Shown one piece after another: positions 45,011 to 53,639 of a stretch of 64,000 nucleotides of DNA. Location of the stretch: the NCBI RefSeq assembly GCF_050717515.1, contig NZ_JBOITL010000023.1, positions 62,001-126,000 of the forward strand. The letters run 5' to 3'. The DNA comes from Clostridium_AD sp050717515 (GTDB lineage: Bacteria; Bacillota; Clostridia; Clostridiales; Clostridiaceae). Made by a program: the position numbers and the translations under genes. The notes below the pieces were generated by a model. It saw only the letters and a program-made list of their open reading frames with translations. It was not told where the DNA came from and did no database searches. Every line of letters starts with the position of its first letter. Position 1 is the stretch's first letter.

Positions 45011-46018
45011 TTAGCGCTGCCCTGCTTTATAACTACCTGGTTTTGTGTTAAAGGTTATGGTTTTTCCATTAGATGTTGCAATAATGGTGCCACGCTCATC
45101 TGTTCTGTATACTGATATATTTTTATTTTTCAACTTATCCATGGTTTCCTTATGTGGATGCCCATAGTCGTTTCCTGTTTCAGTAGATATAACTGCATAT
45201 TTTGGATTTACCTTAGATAAAAATTTCTCTGTAGTAGAGGAACTGCTTCCATGATGCCCTACCTTAAGTAAATCTGCTTTGACATTAAACCCTTTGGCAA
45301 GGACTTCACCTTCTGATATATCCTCCGCATCTCCTGTTAAAAGGAAAGAATTACTTCCAAATTCTAATTTTACCACCACAGAATAATTATTCATATCCTT
45401 ATATTTACTATTATTTGGTGCTAAAATAGTACATTTTGCAGAACCTAAATTGAAGGTTTCGCCTGGTTTCGGCTCAGCTACCTTAAGTCCCTTATTTTTT
45501 ATTGCTACAATTACATCTCCAAAAGCTTTTGTAGTAGAGGTGGCTTTAGGTAAATATATTTTACCTATTTTAAAATCATTAATTATATAATCTAATCCCC
45601 CAATATGATCCTCGTGCGGATGAGTTCCAATAACATAATCTAAGTTCTTTATACCTTGCTTTAACAAATAGTTTTTAACTAACTTACCATCACCATTGTT
45701 TCCTGCATCAATAAGCATATACTTCGAACCTTGTTGTATTAAGATGCTATCTGCTTGTCCTACATTAATAAAATGAACTTTTAAATTGCCATTTACAGCT
45801 AAATTAGCTTTTTCACCTACATCTTGGGTAGTTTTGGTGTTTTTATCCTCTGTTTTACTGTTTTTATCTGATTTTATTTCTTGTTTCTTACTTTTTTGCA
45901 GTTTATCATTTGAAACGCTTGTGGTTTTATAGCCAGCACTACTGGCACATCCAGATAAAAGAAAAACAAATAAAAGCAAGATAAAAAAGCTTATATATTT
46001 AATTTTAAATCTTTTCAT
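45011..46018 (-). CDS. ComEC/Rec2-like metallo-beta-lactamase-fold lipoprotein
   Basis: 335 aa. Lipobox LLSGCA (Cys 24) after a signal peptide, then a Lys/Asp linker, then an MBL fold (about 75-330) with GTHPHEDHIGG, LTGDAED, VGHHGSSSST and a final YGHPH. This is the free-standing form of the ComEC outer nuclease-like domain, here anchored outside the cell. Likely an extracellular nuclease or phosphodiesterase. Own transcript. Confidence 0.9.
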   Translation of the reverse strand: MKRFKIKYISFFILLLFVFLLSGCASSAGYKTTSVSNDKLQKSKKQEIKSDKNSKTEDKNTKTTQDVGEKANLAVNGNLKVHFINVGQADSILIQQGSKYMLIDAGNNGDGKLVKNYLLKQGIKNLDYVIGTHPHEDHIGGLDYIINDFKIGKIYLPKATSTTKAFGDVIVAIKNKGLKVAEPKPGETFNLGSAKCTILAPNNSKYKDMNNYSVVVKLEFGSNSFLLTGDAEDISEGEVLAKGFNVKADLLKVGHHGSSSSTTEKFLSKVNPKYAVISTETGNDYGHPHKETMDKLKNKNISVYRTDERGTIIATSNGKTITFNTKPGSYKAGQR

Positions 46019-46269
46019 AACAAAATACCCCCTTAAATCTCTAATTATGTTTCCATAACTATATCAATTATGTACTACAATACAACACTTTTGTAGTTTT
46101 GTGAATTTTTTTGGGTTTTTATGTAATTTTATTTTTATCTATATTGGCAATTAACAATTAAACCATGTATATATTTTAACTTATTCCCTATGATTCAATA
46201 GTGTTTTAATTTTATTTTAGAGCAAAATAATATTATAATAATATAGTATTATCGGAAAGGAGAAATGTT
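46019..46269. other. Intergenic region, divergent
   Basis: About 250 bases of strongly AT-rich DNA between the MBL lipoprotein and the 47-aa peptide. Promoters for both should be here, but -10-like hexamers are too frequent to choose one. No gene seen. Confidence 0.5.
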
Positions 46270-46413
46270 ATGAAAATTAATTTAATATTCAAAAATTTTA
46301 TTATATTAATTTCTGTAGCTACTTTTTTAAAAGGCTCCTTTTATGTAACTTCTTGTAATAAAGACGAAGATTTTAAAGACAAATATGGAGTTCAACTAGT
46401 TTTAACTAACTAA
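46270..46413 (+). CDS. Small exported or lipoprotein-like peptide (47 aa)
   Basis: ATG at 46270 follows AAAGGAG by 6 bases. The peptide has a basic start, a hydrophobic core (IFKNFIILISVATFL), then YVTSC at residues 25-29 that could be a weak lipobox, and a charged tail (NKDEDFKDKYG). It has its own terminator. No family recognised. Peptides of this sort can release a signal peptide fragment used as a pheromone, but that is only a possibility here. Confidence 0.6.
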   Translation: MKINLIFKNFIILISVATFLKGSFYVTSCNKDEDFKDKYGVQLVLTN

Positions 46414-46431
46414 CATTTACAAAAAATTGAA

Positions 46432-46477
46432 AAGGTTGTACATGCTATCTATAAGAAAGCTTGTACAACTTTTTTTA
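46432..46477 (+). terminator. Terminator of the 47-aa peptide gene
   Basis: AGGTTGTACA / TGTACAACTT stem, 19-base loop, then TTTTTTT. Confidence 0.8.
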
Positions 46478-46513
46478 AATTAATATAAAACCTATTGCAA
46501 GTCATGCAGGAAA

Positions 46514-46542
46514 TTGACTTTAAATCACTGCTATCATATAAT
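46514..46542 (+). promoter_or_regulatory. Promoter of the mgtE leader and mgtE
   Basis: -35 TTGACT, 17-base spacer, -10 TATAAT. The transcript would begin near 46549 and open with a small AGATTA/TAATCT hairpin. Confidence 0.7.
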
Positions 46543-46585
46543 AGATTAGATTAAACACCTAATCTTTTTATTGGAGGTGGTATAA

Positions 46586-46669
46586 ATGGATTCAGGACCC
46601 AGTCATCATAATTATTATATAAAATTTAATATTATTATAGAGGAAGAATTCATTTATACTAAAGCTTGA
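46586..46669 (+). CDS. Leader peptide upstream of mgtE (27 aa)
   Basis: ATG at 46586 follows a strong GGAGGTGG. The 27-residue peptide starts MDSGPSHHNYY and has IIIEEEF near the end. The three Glu codons (46640-46648) are exactly the 5' arm of a 10-bp hairpin whose 3' arm (46682-46691, CUUCCUCU) lies just before the mgtE ribosome site. The position and overlap suggest translation-coupled control. No known leader family is recognised. Confidence 0.55.
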   Translation: MDSGPSHHNYYIKFNIIIEEEFIYTKA

Positions 46670-46706
46670 TTTAGCTATATCTTCTTCCTCTCATAAGATT
46701 TAGGAG
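46639..46706 (+). promoter_or_regulatory. Leader hairpin and alternative anti-SD pairing before mgtE
   Basis: Stem AGAGGAAGAA (46639-46648) with TTCTTCCTCT (46682-46691). The 3' arm holds CCTC, which could instead pair with GAGG of the mgtE ribosome site (TTAGGAGG, about 46699-46706). Two mutually exclusive foldings are therefore possible. There is no T-tract, so control would be at translation rather than termination. Confidence 0.5.
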
Positions 46707-46712
46707 GTTTAC

Positions 46713-48056
46713 ATGGCACATGGATTAAATGGAGAAGCACTAACAGAATTTTTAATAAATGGAAATATAGAGGAAATAAATAAACTTATTCAATTTATCC
46801 ATCCTACAGATATTTTAATGGCTATTAGCGAATATGAGGGAAATATCCTAGATTTATTCCAAAACCTATCCCCAAATGTCATTGCTGATATTATTGATGA
46901 AGCAGAGGATGAGGATAAGTACAACCTTTTATCCATTCATCCCGAAACAATTCAAAAGGAAATCATACACGAAATGTCCTCCGATGAATTAGTGGACTTA
47001 TTAGAATCAGTTTCAGAAGATGAAGCTAAAAGCATAATGATAAAAATGGATAAAGAAGATGCGGATGGAGTAAAAGAGCTTCTGACCTACCCTGCGGAAA
47101 GTGCAGGAGGAATTATGGCCACTGAATTTATCAGTGTAAAAGAAAATATGACCATAGGTGATACCTTAGCTTATTTACAAAAGGAAGCTCCAGAAGCAGA
47201 AACTTCTTATTATATATACGTATCAGATGAAAATCATCTTTTAAAAGGGGTTATATCCCTAAGAGACATTGTGGTAAGTAGCTTTGATGTAAAAATTTCT
47301 GATATTATGAACAGTAATGCCATGAGTATACCCGTTGATATGGACCAAGAAGAAGTTGGCCACATATTTGAAAAATATGGATTTTTAACTATGCCCGTAG
47401 TAAACGCGGCAATGCAGATTTTAGGAATAATAACTGCAGATGATATAATGGAAATTCTTAGTGATGAGCATACTGAGGATTTATATCGTCTTGCAGGTTT
47501 AAAAGAAGATGAAAAGGTTACTGGTTCTCTTAAAGCATCTGTCAGCAGTAGATTACCCTGGTTATTTGTAAATTTAGTAACGGCTATAATGGCAGCCGCT
47601 ACCGTTAGTCTTTTTGAAGGCACCATTCAAAAGGTTGTAGCCCTAGCCACCTTTATGCCTATAGTTGCAGGAATGGGCGGTAATGCAGGTACCCAAACTT
47701 TAACTATTATTATTCGTAGCATTGCTCTAGGAGAAATAGACGCTAAAAATTCCAAGAAAATATTGTTAAAAGAATTTGGTGTAGGTCTATGTACAGGTGT
47801 TTCAGTGGGTATCGCTGTAGCTCTTTTAGGCTGGTTTTGGGAAAAAAATGTAGTTTTCGGAGTGGTTATTGGTTTATCTATGGTGCTAAATATGATGGCA
47901 GCCACTATATCAGGTTTTGCAGTTCCAATTGTTCTTAAAAAGCTAGATATAGACCCAGCCCTTGCCTCTGCAGTATTTGTTACTACAGTAACCGACGTTC
48001 TAGGCTTCTTCTTTTTCCTAGGACTTGCCACCTTATTCTTACCTTTCCTAGTATAG
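46713..48056 (+). CDS. mgtE: Magnesium transporter MgtE
   Basis: 447 aa. N-terminal superhelical domain (about 10-125), a CBS pair (about 130-250: SAGGIMATEFISV; ADDIMEIL), a connecting helix, and five TM helices (about 275-447) with the family motif GGNAGTQTLTIIIRSIALGE. Mg2+ binding to the N/CBS part closes the channel. The ATG follows AGGAGG. A short upstream ORF and hairpin may control translation; no M-box riboswitch is recognisable in the short leader. Confidence 0.97.
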   Translation: MAHGLNGEALTEFLINGNIEEINKLIQFIHPTDILMAISEYEGNILDLFQNLSPNVIADIIDEAEDEDKYNLLSIHPETIQKEIIHEMSSDELVDLLESVSEDEAKSIMIKMDKEDADGVKELLTYPAESAGGIMATEFISVKENMTIGDTLAYLQKEAPEAETSYYIYVSDENHLLKGVISLRDIVVSSFDVKISDIMNSNAMSIPVDMDQEEVGHIFEKYGFLTMPVVNAAMQILGIITADDIMEILSDEHTEDLYRLAGLKEDEKVTGSLKASVSSRLPWLFVNLVTAIMAAATVSLFEGTIQKVVALATFMPIVAGMGGNAGTQTLTIIIRSIALGEIDAKNSKKILLKEFGVGLCTGVSVGIAVALLGWFWEKNVVFGVVIGLSMVLNMMAATISGFAVPIVLKKLDIDPALASAVFVTTVTDVLGFFFFLGLATLFLPFLV

Positions 48057-48081
48057 AACTTCTATGAGGCAACAAAAATCA

Positions 48082-48119
48082 AAACTACCAAAGTGCATTT
48101 AAATACACTTTGGTAGTTT
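48082..48119. terminator. Bidirectional terminator between mgtE and 48127-48597
   Basis: Stem AAACTACCAAAGTG with full complement and a 10-base loop, shared by the two convergent genes. Confidence 0.75.
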
Positions 48120-48126
48120 AACTTTA

Positions 48127-48597
48127 TTAATCTTGATTTTTTTGATTTCTAAGTTCTGCATTTTTAAGGTGCATTTTTTCTCTAAGTGCATCAGATTTTT
48201 CCTTAGTTAGAACACCATCGGCTACCAGATCTTTAAATAATCCGCCTCTTTCACCTTTGCATTTTCCACTTTTACATTTTCTATCTGTTTTATTTTCCAT
48301 GGACCTTTTCTGGGATTTAGTGTTTGCATATTCTAAAACCTTATCTCCCTCAGCTTGTGTGATAATACTCCCTGTTACACTCTCTTTAATTACAGTTTCT
48401 AATGTAGAACTCATATCTGATTTTCTTTCGTCCTCTAGCTTTTCCTTATCCATAGGAACTTTAACATCCATGCTTGAAGCAAGCTTCACACTTCCATTAT
48501 CTTTAACTGCTGCAAAACTAAGATTCTCTCCAAAAAATATTAAACCTGTGCATAACATTCCACTTAATATTTTTATTCTTAAAGATGTTTTTTGCAT
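48127..48597 (-). CDS. Hypothetical secreted protein
   Basis: 156 aa with a signal peptide (about 1-30, FFGENLSFAA). The mature part is charged and helical, with the EKxxALREKM pattern (GVLTKEKSDALREKMH) and a likely related earlier copy (ITQAEGDKVLEYANTK). CKSGKCKG holds two Cys. Such short-motif exported proteins are common in clostridia; no function is known. Confidence 0.65.
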   Translation of the reverse strand: MQKTSLRIKILSGMLCTGLIFFGENLSFAAVKDNGSVKLASSMDVKVPMDKEKLEDERKSDMSSTLETVIKESVTGSIITQAEGDKVLEYANTKSQKRSMENKTDRKCKSGKCKGERGGLFKDLVADGVLTKEKSDALREKMHLKNAELRNQKNQD

Positions 48598-48667
48598 TTT
48601 CTAGTCTCCTCATAGCGAATTTTAGTACCCACTTATTATGACTATATTAAGTCAATAATATGCACTA

Positions 48668-49153
48668 TTAATACTTCGCTACTACCTTGTTTTTACGGAA
48701 TTTATAACCAATATTATATATTAGCATTGCTAAAATCCCACCGCTAAAATCAATTATTATATCAAGAATATTTGAAGTTCGCCCAGGTACATACTTTTGG
48801 ATAAACTCATCTAGTACAGGAAACAGTAAGAGAATAAATAGCAATAAAAATATTTCGCTTGTCTTATATAATTTAAATTGCCTTACTGCACTGCATAAGA
48901 ATAGGCTAAAAACAAAATACTGAAAAAAATGCGCATTTTTTCTTACATAATAGTTTACATCACTAAATTTAATGCCAGGTACACCAATGGCCTCCGCTGG
49001 AATATTCATAACTTTACTTGCTACCTTTATAACCTCTTTACTAGCTTTTTGTGATATTTCTCCTTGCCTTGTACCATTATAAAAAATCACGCAAAGACAA
49101 ATAACACAAAATAAAATCTTAGCTATTGTCTTTCTTTTCAATCTATTTTTCAT
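48668..49153 (-). CDS. VanZ-like membrane protein
   Basis: 161 aa, about four TM segments. YYVRKNAHFFQYFVF and the DEFIQKYVPGRTSNILDIIID motif are typical of the VanZ family. The family includes teicoplanin-resistance VanZ, but most members have no known role, and no other van gene is near. AGGAG precedes the ATG. Confidence 0.9.
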   Translation of the reverse strand: MKNRLKRKTIAKILFCVICLCVIFYNGTRQGEISQKASKEVIKVASKVMNIPAEAIGVPGIKFSDVNYYVRKNAHFFQYFVFSLFLCSAVRQFKLYKTSEIFLLLFILLLFPVLDEFIQKYVPGRTSNILDIIIDFSGGILAMLIYNIGYKFRKNKVVAKY

Positions 49154-49307
49154 AAATTTCTCCTATACTTAAACTTATTTTTTTATTATAAAATCTTACT
49201 AGGCATTTAGCACCTCACCTTAAGGTTACCCTTCAATGGATTTCAAAGCTAAAAGATGATATACTATCCTAGTTTGAAATTCTAAAAATAAAGTGAGTGA
49301 TAAAACA

Positions 49308-50444
49308 ATGTTAAACACAATATCTCTTAAGCATAACATAACACAACTATTTAATATATTAAAAAATGAAATAGTTTTCTCCTTAGCATTAACTCTGGCT
49401 ATTATCACTTCATTATTTTCCACCCCAAAGCTGGAATATATTGATTTTAAGGTATTATTTACCTTGTTTAATCTTATGATTGTTGTAGGTGCTTTTAAAG
49501 ATATGAAAGTATTGGACAAAATAGCTGTAGGACTACTTACTAAGTTCAATAGTTCCAGAAAAATTTCATTTATTTTAATATTCCTTACTTTTTTTAGTTC
49601 TATGTTAATAACCAATGATGTAGCTCTAATAACCTTTGTACCCTTGGCTCTTATAATAAGCAAAAGAGCTAAATTGAATCCTATGAAATTAGTTGTATTT
49701 CAAACACTAGCCGCTAATATTGGTTGTGCCCTTACACCTATGGGTAGTCCGCAAAATCTATTTATTTTTTCTTACTATAAGCTAACAGCCTTTGGATTTC
49801 TAGAAATAATGATCCCTTTTTCGGTTCTGGGTGCTATTTGGCTTTTCCTATTAAATTTAACGCAAAAAAATAGAACACTGGATTTTGATTTAGATAAGGT
49901 AATTGTTGAAAATAAGCAAACCCTGTTGGTTTTTTTCGCTTTGTTCCTATTTATATTATTATCTGTATTTAATATTATAAATTACAAATTAGCCACTATA
50001 ATTACAATTTTAGTGGTTATACTATTAAATAAAACTTTATTAGTAAAAGTAGATTATATTTTACTGCTTACCTTTATATGCTTTTTTGTTTTTATTGGCA
50101 ATCTATCAAGTTTACCTTTTATAGAACACTATGCCAAAGGGGTTTTGCAAGATAAAACCACAACTTATTTTTCTTCAATTATCTTAAGTCAAATTATTAG
50201 TAACGTTCCCTGCTCAATACTACTTGCAAGCTTCACCTCAAACTGGAGAGAGCTACTGCTTGGGGTTAATATAGGTGGCCTTGGAACCCTCATTGCATCT
50301 TTAGCTAGTATTATTTCCTATAAGCTGTATATAAATGAATGCACCTACAAGGAAAAAAATAAGTACCTTCGTTGTTTTACATTTTATAATATAATAAGTC
50401 TATCGTTATTTACTTTTATAAATTACTTTATTTTTATATTTTAA
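49308..50444 (+). CDS. SLC13/ArsB-type anion permease
   Basis: 378 aa with about ten TM segments. The motifs LITNDVALITFVPLAL and TPMGSPQNLFIFSYY are typical of the ion-transporter superfamily (ArsB/NhaD, SLC13). The substrate cannot be told. The ATG at 49308 is preferred; a GTG five codons upstream is possible, and neither has a strong ribosome site. No arsenic-resistance neighbours. Confidence 0.85.
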   Translation: MLNTISLKHNITQLFNILKNEIVFSLALTLAIITSLFSTPKLEYIDFKVLFTLFNLMIVVGAFKDMKVLDKIAVGLLTKFNSSRKISFILIFLTFFSSMLITNDVALITFVPLALIISKRAKLNPMKLVVFQTLAANIGCALTPMGSPQNLFIFSYYKLTAFGFLEIMIPFSVLGAIWLFLLNLTQKNRTLDFDLDKVIVENKQTLLVFFALFLFILLSVFNIINYKLATIITILVVILLNKTLLVKVDYILLLTFICFFVFIGNLSSLPFIEHYAKGVLQDKTTTYFSSIILSQIISNVPCSILLASFTSNWRELLLGVNIGGLGTLIASLASIISYKLYINECTYKEKNKYLRCFTFYNIISLSLFTFINYFIFIF

Positions 50445-50518
50445 TTATTACCATAAACTTAAAATTTATATTCATTTTGGATTAATCCCTTTAGTTTTCT
50501 TACTATTTCCGCCTTAAA

Positions 50519-50545
50519 CTTGCCACTTGCCACGTGGGTGGCACC
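50519..50545. repeat. Short repeat C, copy 2
   Basis: Inverted match of the 29866-29898 copy: TGCCACTTGCCACGTGG then GTGGCACC. It lies just before the busR promoter. Confidence 0.5.
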
Positions 50546-50553
50546 ATTTTTTG

Positions 50554-50582
50554 TTTACAATATTGTCATTATAACCTATACT
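50554..50582 (+). promoter_or_regulatory. Promoter of the BusR-like regulator
   Basis: -35 TTTACA, 17-base spacer, -10 TATACT. The same -35 and spacer are used by both OpuC operons. Confidence 0.65.
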
Positions 50583-50620
50583 TGATTTGGAAAAACTATT
50601 ATATGTTTGAGGGGGTGAAT

Positions 50621-50651
50621 TTATCAAAGGTTTAAATTTTACTTTTGATAA
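50621..50651 (+). promoter_or_regulatory. Hairpin between ribosome site and start of busR-like gene
   Basis: TTATCAAAG (50621-50629) and CTTTTGATAA (50642-50651) pair. The only good ribosome site (GAGGGGGTG, 50609-50617) is 42 bases before the ATG at 50660; folding this hairpin out leaves an 11-base gap, a normal spacing. Confidence 0.5.
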
Positions 50652-50659
50652 AATCAAAA

Positions 50660-51286
50660 ATGCCAAATAACTCTACTTTAAAACCTGTTTATCAAAAAAT
50701 AGCTATAGATCTTGCCAATAGAATAGTATCTGGGGATCTTTCAATAGGAGATAAGCTACACGGTCGTTCTTCCCTTGCAAGTAAATATAACGTATCACCA
50801 GAAACAGTAAGAAGATCTATAAGTCTTTTAAGTGATATGGATATAGTGAAAGTAACAAAAGGTAGCGGAATTGTTATAACCTCAGTAGATAATTGTTTGC
50901 AATTTATTGATAAATTTAAAGATATAGATTCTATAAGTTCTCTTAAAAAAAATATTATGGATTTACTTGAAAAGAAAAAAGAGCTAAATAAAAATATAGA
51001 ACATTCTATTGACGAACTAGTAGATTATTCTAGCAGATTTAAAAATAGTAATCCATTCATACCTTTTGAATTTGAAATACATTCTGAAATGAGTATAATA
51101 GATAAAACTATATCAGAGGTTAAATTTTGGCAAAATACAGGAGCAACTATAATTGGTATAAGACGAGATGAAAAGTTAATACTATCTCCTGGGCCAACTA
51201 CAATATTTAAAGCTAATGATATATTTATAGTGATTTGTAGCGAAAATAGTTATTGTAGGATTAAAGACTTTCTTACTGAAAAATAA
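50660..51286 (+). CDS. BusR-like GntR/TrkA_C regulator of osmolyte uptake
   Basis: 208 aa. A GntR-type winged helix (about 5-75: VYQKIAIDLANRIVSGDL, then SSLASKYNVSPETVRRS) is followed by a coiled coil (about 85-120) and a TrkA_C/RCK_C domain (about 135-205). This build matches BusR of lactic streptococci, which represses a betaine transporter and is released or tightened by cyclic di-AMP. It stands directly upstream of an OpuA-type operon, as busR does. Start uncertain: ATG 50660 or an in-frame TTG at 50645. Confidence 0.88.
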   Translation: MPNNSTLKPVYQKIAIDLANRIVSGDLSIGDKLHGRSSLASKYNVSPETVRRSISLLSDMDIVKVTKGSGIVITSVDNCLQFIDKFKDIDSISSLKKNIMDLLEKKKELNKNIEHSIDELVDYSSRFKNSNPFIPFEFEIHSEMSIIDKTISEVKFWQNTGATIIGIRRDEKLILSPGPTTIFKANDIFIVICSENSYCRIKDFLTEK

Positions 51287-51308
51287 AAATGTATTTAAAT
51301 ATGCCCAG

Positions 51309-51358
51309 GCCCCTACATCACAGTGTTTTATAACAATGTGATGTAGGGGCTTTTTTTT
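51309..51358 (+). terminator. Terminator of the busR-like gene
   Basis: GCCCCTACATCACA stem with its complement, then eight T. A degenerate copy lies at 54689-54736. Confidence 0.92.
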
Positions 51359-51476
51359 AATTTCCTAAACTCTAGCAGCAAAAATAATGAAAATGCACAC
51401 TTTCAAGCTAAATAAAGTTATCTAGAGCAAATAGCTGAACGGCTTAAATGCTTGAATGTCGATGTATGTCGAAAAT

Positions 51477-51505
51477 TTGAACTTCTTGTTTTAATTTGTT
51501 ATGAT
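51477..51505 (+). promoter_or_regulatory. Promoter of the OpuA-type operon
   Basis: -35 TTGAAC, 17-base spacer, -10 TATGAT. Unlike the OpuC promoters it lacks the AAGTAACAACT dyad. Direct repeats AATGTCG/TATGTCG lie just upstream (51455-51471). Confidence 0.6.
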
Positions 51506-51581
51506 GTAAAAATCGGCTATAAAATTAAACAAATGTTTTTTACAAAAAATACATAAATTAAATAATAAAAGAGGTGGATAA

Positions 51582-52790
51582 ATGTTAAAAATTGAAGTTA
51601 AAGGATTAACCAAAATTTTTGGTAAAAACCCTAAACAAGGGGTAAAGTTTTTAGAAAGTGGAAAAACAAAAAAAGATATTTTAAAAGGAACAGGAATGAC
51701 TGTAGGTGTAAACAGAGTATCCTTTGAAGTACATTCTGGAGAAATTTTTGTAATTATGGGGTTATCCGGAAGTGGTAAGTCTACGCTTGTAAGATTAATT
51801 AATCGATTAATTGAGCCAAATGCAGGCAGTGTATTAGTAGATGGCGAAGATTTAGCCAAAATGGATAAAAACCAATTAAGAGAAACTAGAAGAAAGAAAC
51901 TAAGTATGGTTTTTCAAGGATTTGGATTATTCCCTCACCGCAGCGTTTGGGAGAATGCCGGATTCGGATTAGAAATTCAAGGAATGGATAAAAAAGAAAT
52001 CCATAAAAAAGCTCTTGAATCATTAGAAATGGTAGGACTTAAAGGCTATGAAGATCAATATCCTAGTCAATTATCAGGAGGAATGAAGCAAAGAGTAGGT
52101 CTTGCAAGAGCTCTAGCTAACGATCCAGATATTTTATTAATGGATGAAGCCTTTTCAGCCCTAGATCCTCTAAATCGTAAAGAAATGCAAGATGAACTTA
52201 TACATTTACAAGCATCTATGCATAAAACAATTATATTTATTACCCATGACTTAGATGAAGCACTTAAAATTGGAGACAGAATTGCAATTATGAAAGATGG
52301 ATTGATTGTTCAGGTTGGTACTCCAGAAGAAATCATGACAAATCCTGCTGATGAATATGTTAAAAAGTTCGTTGAAGATGTAGATAGATCCAAGGTCTTT
52401 TCTGCCCAACATGTTATGCAGAGTCCAGAAACCATCAATGTAGAAAACCACGGCCCACGAGTTGCATTGCAACGTATGAGACAGGCTGGAATTTCAAGCA
52501 TTTATGTTATTAATAAAAATAGAGAGTTCCTAGGAGTTGTAACTGCAGATGCTGCGGCAGAGGCAGTGAAAATCGAGAATAAAGATATTTATGATGTTAT
52601 GGATACAGATGTTCCTGTGGTTCTTCCAGATTTATCATTAAATGATTTATTTGAGATAATACACGATTCTCCTGTACCAGTAGCTGTTGTTGAAAATAAA
52701 ATCTTAAAGGGAATTATAGTTCGAGGCGCGGTACTTGCGGCTCTTGCAGGAAACGAGGTGAATCTAGATGACACAAATACCAATAGTTGA
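51582..52790 (+). CDS. opuAA: Glycine betaine/proline ABC transporter, ATP-binding subunit (OpuAA-type)
   Basis: 402 aa. Walker A GLSGSGKST (about 61-69), FQGFGLFPHRSVWENAGFGL, signature LSGGMKQR, Walker B ILLMDEAFSALD, and THDLDEAL. Two CBS motifs follow (about 285-395), used for ionic-strength or c-di-AMP sensing in this family. The long N-terminal insert (FGKNPKQGVKFLESGKTK) is typical of OpuAA/ProV rather than OpuCA. It overlaps the permease gene by 23 bases. Confidence 0.93.
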   Translation: MLKIEVKGLTKIFGKNPKQGVKFLESGKTKKDILKGTGMTVGVNRVSFEVHSGEIFVIMGLSGSGKSTLVRLINRLIEPNAGSVLVDGEDLAKMDKNQLRETRRKKLSMVFQGFGLFPHRSVWENAGFGLEIQGMDKKEIHKKALESLEMVGLKGYEDQYPSQLSGGMKQRVGLARALANDPDILLMDEAFSALDPLNRKEMQDELIHLQASMHKTIIFITHDLDEALKIGDRIAIMKDGLIVQVGTPEEIMTNPADEYVKKFVEDVDRSKVFSAQHVMQSPETINVENHGPRVALQRMRQAGISSIYVINKNREFLGVVTADAAAEAVKIENKDIYDVMDTDVPVVLPDLSLNDLFEIIHDSPVPVAVVENKILKGIIVRGAVLAALAGNEVNLDDTNTNS

Positions 52791-53601
52791 ATGGGTTGAT
52801 ATGTTTGTAGAATGGTTAAGAGATAACGCTCAGTGGTTTTTTGAACCCATTAAAGATGGACTAAACGCTGTTGTAAATGGTTTAAGTGACGCACTAATAG
52901 CTATTCCTCCATTAATTTTTATTCTAATTATCGTAGTATTAACTATATTTATAACCAAGAAAAAATGGGGCTTATCTATATTTGCACTATTAGGATTATT
53001 GTTAATACAAAATCTAGGATATTGGGAACAAACTATGCTTACACTATCTTTGATTTTAACATCTAGCTCAATATCAATTTTAATTGGCATCCCTCTTGGA
53101 GTTTGGATGTCAAAAAATAAAATAGTTCAAGATATAATAACACCTATATTAGATATTATGCAGACTATGCCTGCCTTTGTATATTTAATACCAGCTGTTT
53201 CTTTCTTTGGTATAGGAATGGTGCCCGGGATTATTGCATCTGTTATATTTGCAATGCCTCCAGTTGTAAGACTTACTAATTTCGGTATTCGTCAAGTTCC
53301 TACAGAACTAATTGAAGCTGCAGATGCTTTTGGTTCAACTCCAAAGCAAAAATTATTTAAAGTTCAACTTCCCATTGCCAAAAATACAATTATGGCAGGT
53401 GTTAACCAAACAATAATGCTTGCACTATCTATGGTAGTTATAGCTTCTATGATTGGTGCTGATGGATTAGGAGTTGAAGTCTTTAGGGCCGTTACAAGAA
53501 ATGAAGCTGGACAAGGTTTTGCGGCTGGACTCTCCATTGTTATATTAGCTATGATACTAGACCGTATTACTCAAGCCCTAAATATAAAAACTAATTCTTA
53601 A
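52768..53601 (+). CDS. opuAB: Glycine betaine ABC transporter permease (OpuAB-type)
   Basis: 277 aa, about seven TM segments. The ABC-permease coupling motif EAADAFGSTPKQKLFKVQLP is present. The N-terminal amphipathic stretch (EWVDMFVEWLRDNAQWFFEP) matches OpuAB/ProW. ATG after GAGGTG, inside the end of opuAA. Confidence 0.93.
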   Translation: MTQIPIVEWVDMFVEWLRDNAQWFFEPIKDGLNAVVNGLSDALIAIPPLIFILIIVVLTIFITKKKWGLSIFALLGLLLIQNLGYWEQTMLTLSLILTSSSISILIGIPLGVWMSKNKIVQDIITPILDIMQTMPAFVYLIPAVSFFGIGMVPGIIASVIFAMPPVVRLTNFGIRQVPTELIEAADAFGSTPKQKLFKVQLPIAKNTIMAGVNQTIMLALSMVVIASMIGADGLGVEVFRAVTRNEAGQGFAAGLSIVILAMILDRITQALNIKTNS

Positions 53602-53639
53602 CAAATTAATATATAGGTAATATAAGGAGGCATAAATTT

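Noticed and set aside
46586..46712. M-box (ykoK) riboswitch before mgtE
   Set aside because: The leader is too short and lacks the conserved loops of the M-box; an ORF and a simple hairpin are seen instead.
48668..49153. Glycopeptide-resistance gene cluster
   Set aside because: A VanZ-like protein alone, without vanHAX or regulators, does not indicate resistance.
51400..51470. OpuC-like dyad before the OpuA operon
   Set aside because: I looked for AAGTAACAACT/AGTTGTTACTT here; it is absent. Only AATGTCG-type direct repeats are found.
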